From the NCBI GenBank assembly GCA_964551215.1, contig CAZKBV010000043.1:1-13233 (forward strand): a stretch of DNA of 13,233 bases, read 5' to 3'. A program made the position numbers and the translations under genes. This stretch comes from JAFLUQ01 sp964551215. Its GTDB lineage: Bacteria; Bacillota; Clostridia; UMGS1883. Of the stretch, positions 13,143 to 13,233 are shown piece by piece. The notes under the pieces are model-generated. The model saw only the letters and a list, made by a program, of their open reading frames with translations. It did not search any database and was not told where the DNA came from. How positions within the stretch are numbered: the first letter of the stretch is position 1; each line of letters opens with the position of its first letter.

Positions 13143-13173
13143 CTTTAAAAAATGCTTCCATGTGTTATTTTTG
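13134..13173 (+). terminator. Intrinsic terminator after the small ORF
   Basis: CATGGAAGC (13134-13142) pairs perfectly with GCTTCCATG (13154-13162) around an 11-base loop, followed by the T-rich TGTTATTTTTG. It competes with the hairpin at 13034-13142. Confidence 0.75.
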
Positions 13174-13233
13174 ACAAACGGACATTTTTTCGAGATTGCG
13201 GGAAGCGATATAGCTTAATTTTAAGAATAGATT
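13174..13233. other. AT-rich right edge without a visible gene
   Basis: A TTGACA occurs at 13171-13176, but no acceptable -10 box lies at 16-18 bases. No start codon with a ribosome binding site is present before the window ends. If the terminator is a regulated attenuator, the controlled gene would begin beyond 13233. Confidence 0.4.

Noticed and set aside
12870..13170. Known RNA such as SRP RNA, tmRNA, 6S, RNase P or a common riboswitch
   Set aside because: None of the conserved motifs of these RNAs that I can recall by eye are present; a covariance-model search was not possible here.
13171..13199. Promoter starting at the TTGACA after the last terminator
   Set aside because: No -10-like hexamer lies 16-18 bases downstream; the TTGACA overlaps the terminator T-tract.

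Overview
The window looks like chromosome of an endospore-forming Firmicute, most likely a member of Clostridia. This is inferred from gene content: the sporulation genes ylbJ, yqfC, yqfD and sleB, plus the conserved block yqfC-yqfD-phoH-pgpH-ybeY-dgkA-era-yqzL-recO. Ribosome binding sites are strong (AAGGAGG, GAGGTG), and GTG starts occur at ylbJ, dgkA and sleB. No tRNA, rRNA, CRISPR array, insertion sequence or prophage was recognised.

Layout. Positions 1-201 hold two divergent sigma-A-like promoters. One reads out of the left edge, and one drives a tyrosine recombinase of the Xer family (202-1107), which ends at an intrinsic terminator. Positions 1160-1670 hold no convincing gene but contain two tandem, related palindromic units. 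On the minus strand, ylbJ (4371-3499) is followed 16 bases later by a class B asparagine synthetase gene (3482-1671). Divergent from ylbJ, the plus strand carries yqfC, a hairpin with a T-tract, yqfD, phoH, pgpH, ybeY, dgkA and era. Two terminator-like hairpins come next, then yqzL overlapping recO, then a spaced gene for the spore cortex-lytic enzyme SleB. The last 560 bases hold a small cysteine-cluster ORF with its own strong promoter, structured RNA and a terminator.

How the genes fit together. The left half and sleB are sporulation functions; sigma-E-like and sigma-G-like promoter sequences can be read in front of yqfC/ylbJ and sleB. The central block is housekeeping: ribosome maturation and RNA metabolism (phoH, ybeY, era), cyclic di-AMP turnover (pgpH), lipid-carrier phosphorylation (dgkA) and recombinational repair (recO). 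The usual cdd gene is absent between dgkA and era.

The most unusual parts are these. (1) At 12835-13170, a 41-codon ORF with a Cys-x-Cys-x2-Cys-x2-Cys cluster contains one arm of a 32-base-pair imperfect hairpin, and the other arm is shared with a downstream terminator, so the two structures exclude each other. (2) An exact 28-base inverted repeat lies at 4781-4808 and 11865-11892, placing complementary sequences in the yqfC-yqfD spacer and the sleB leader. (3) Tandem palindromic units lie downstream of the recombinase gene.
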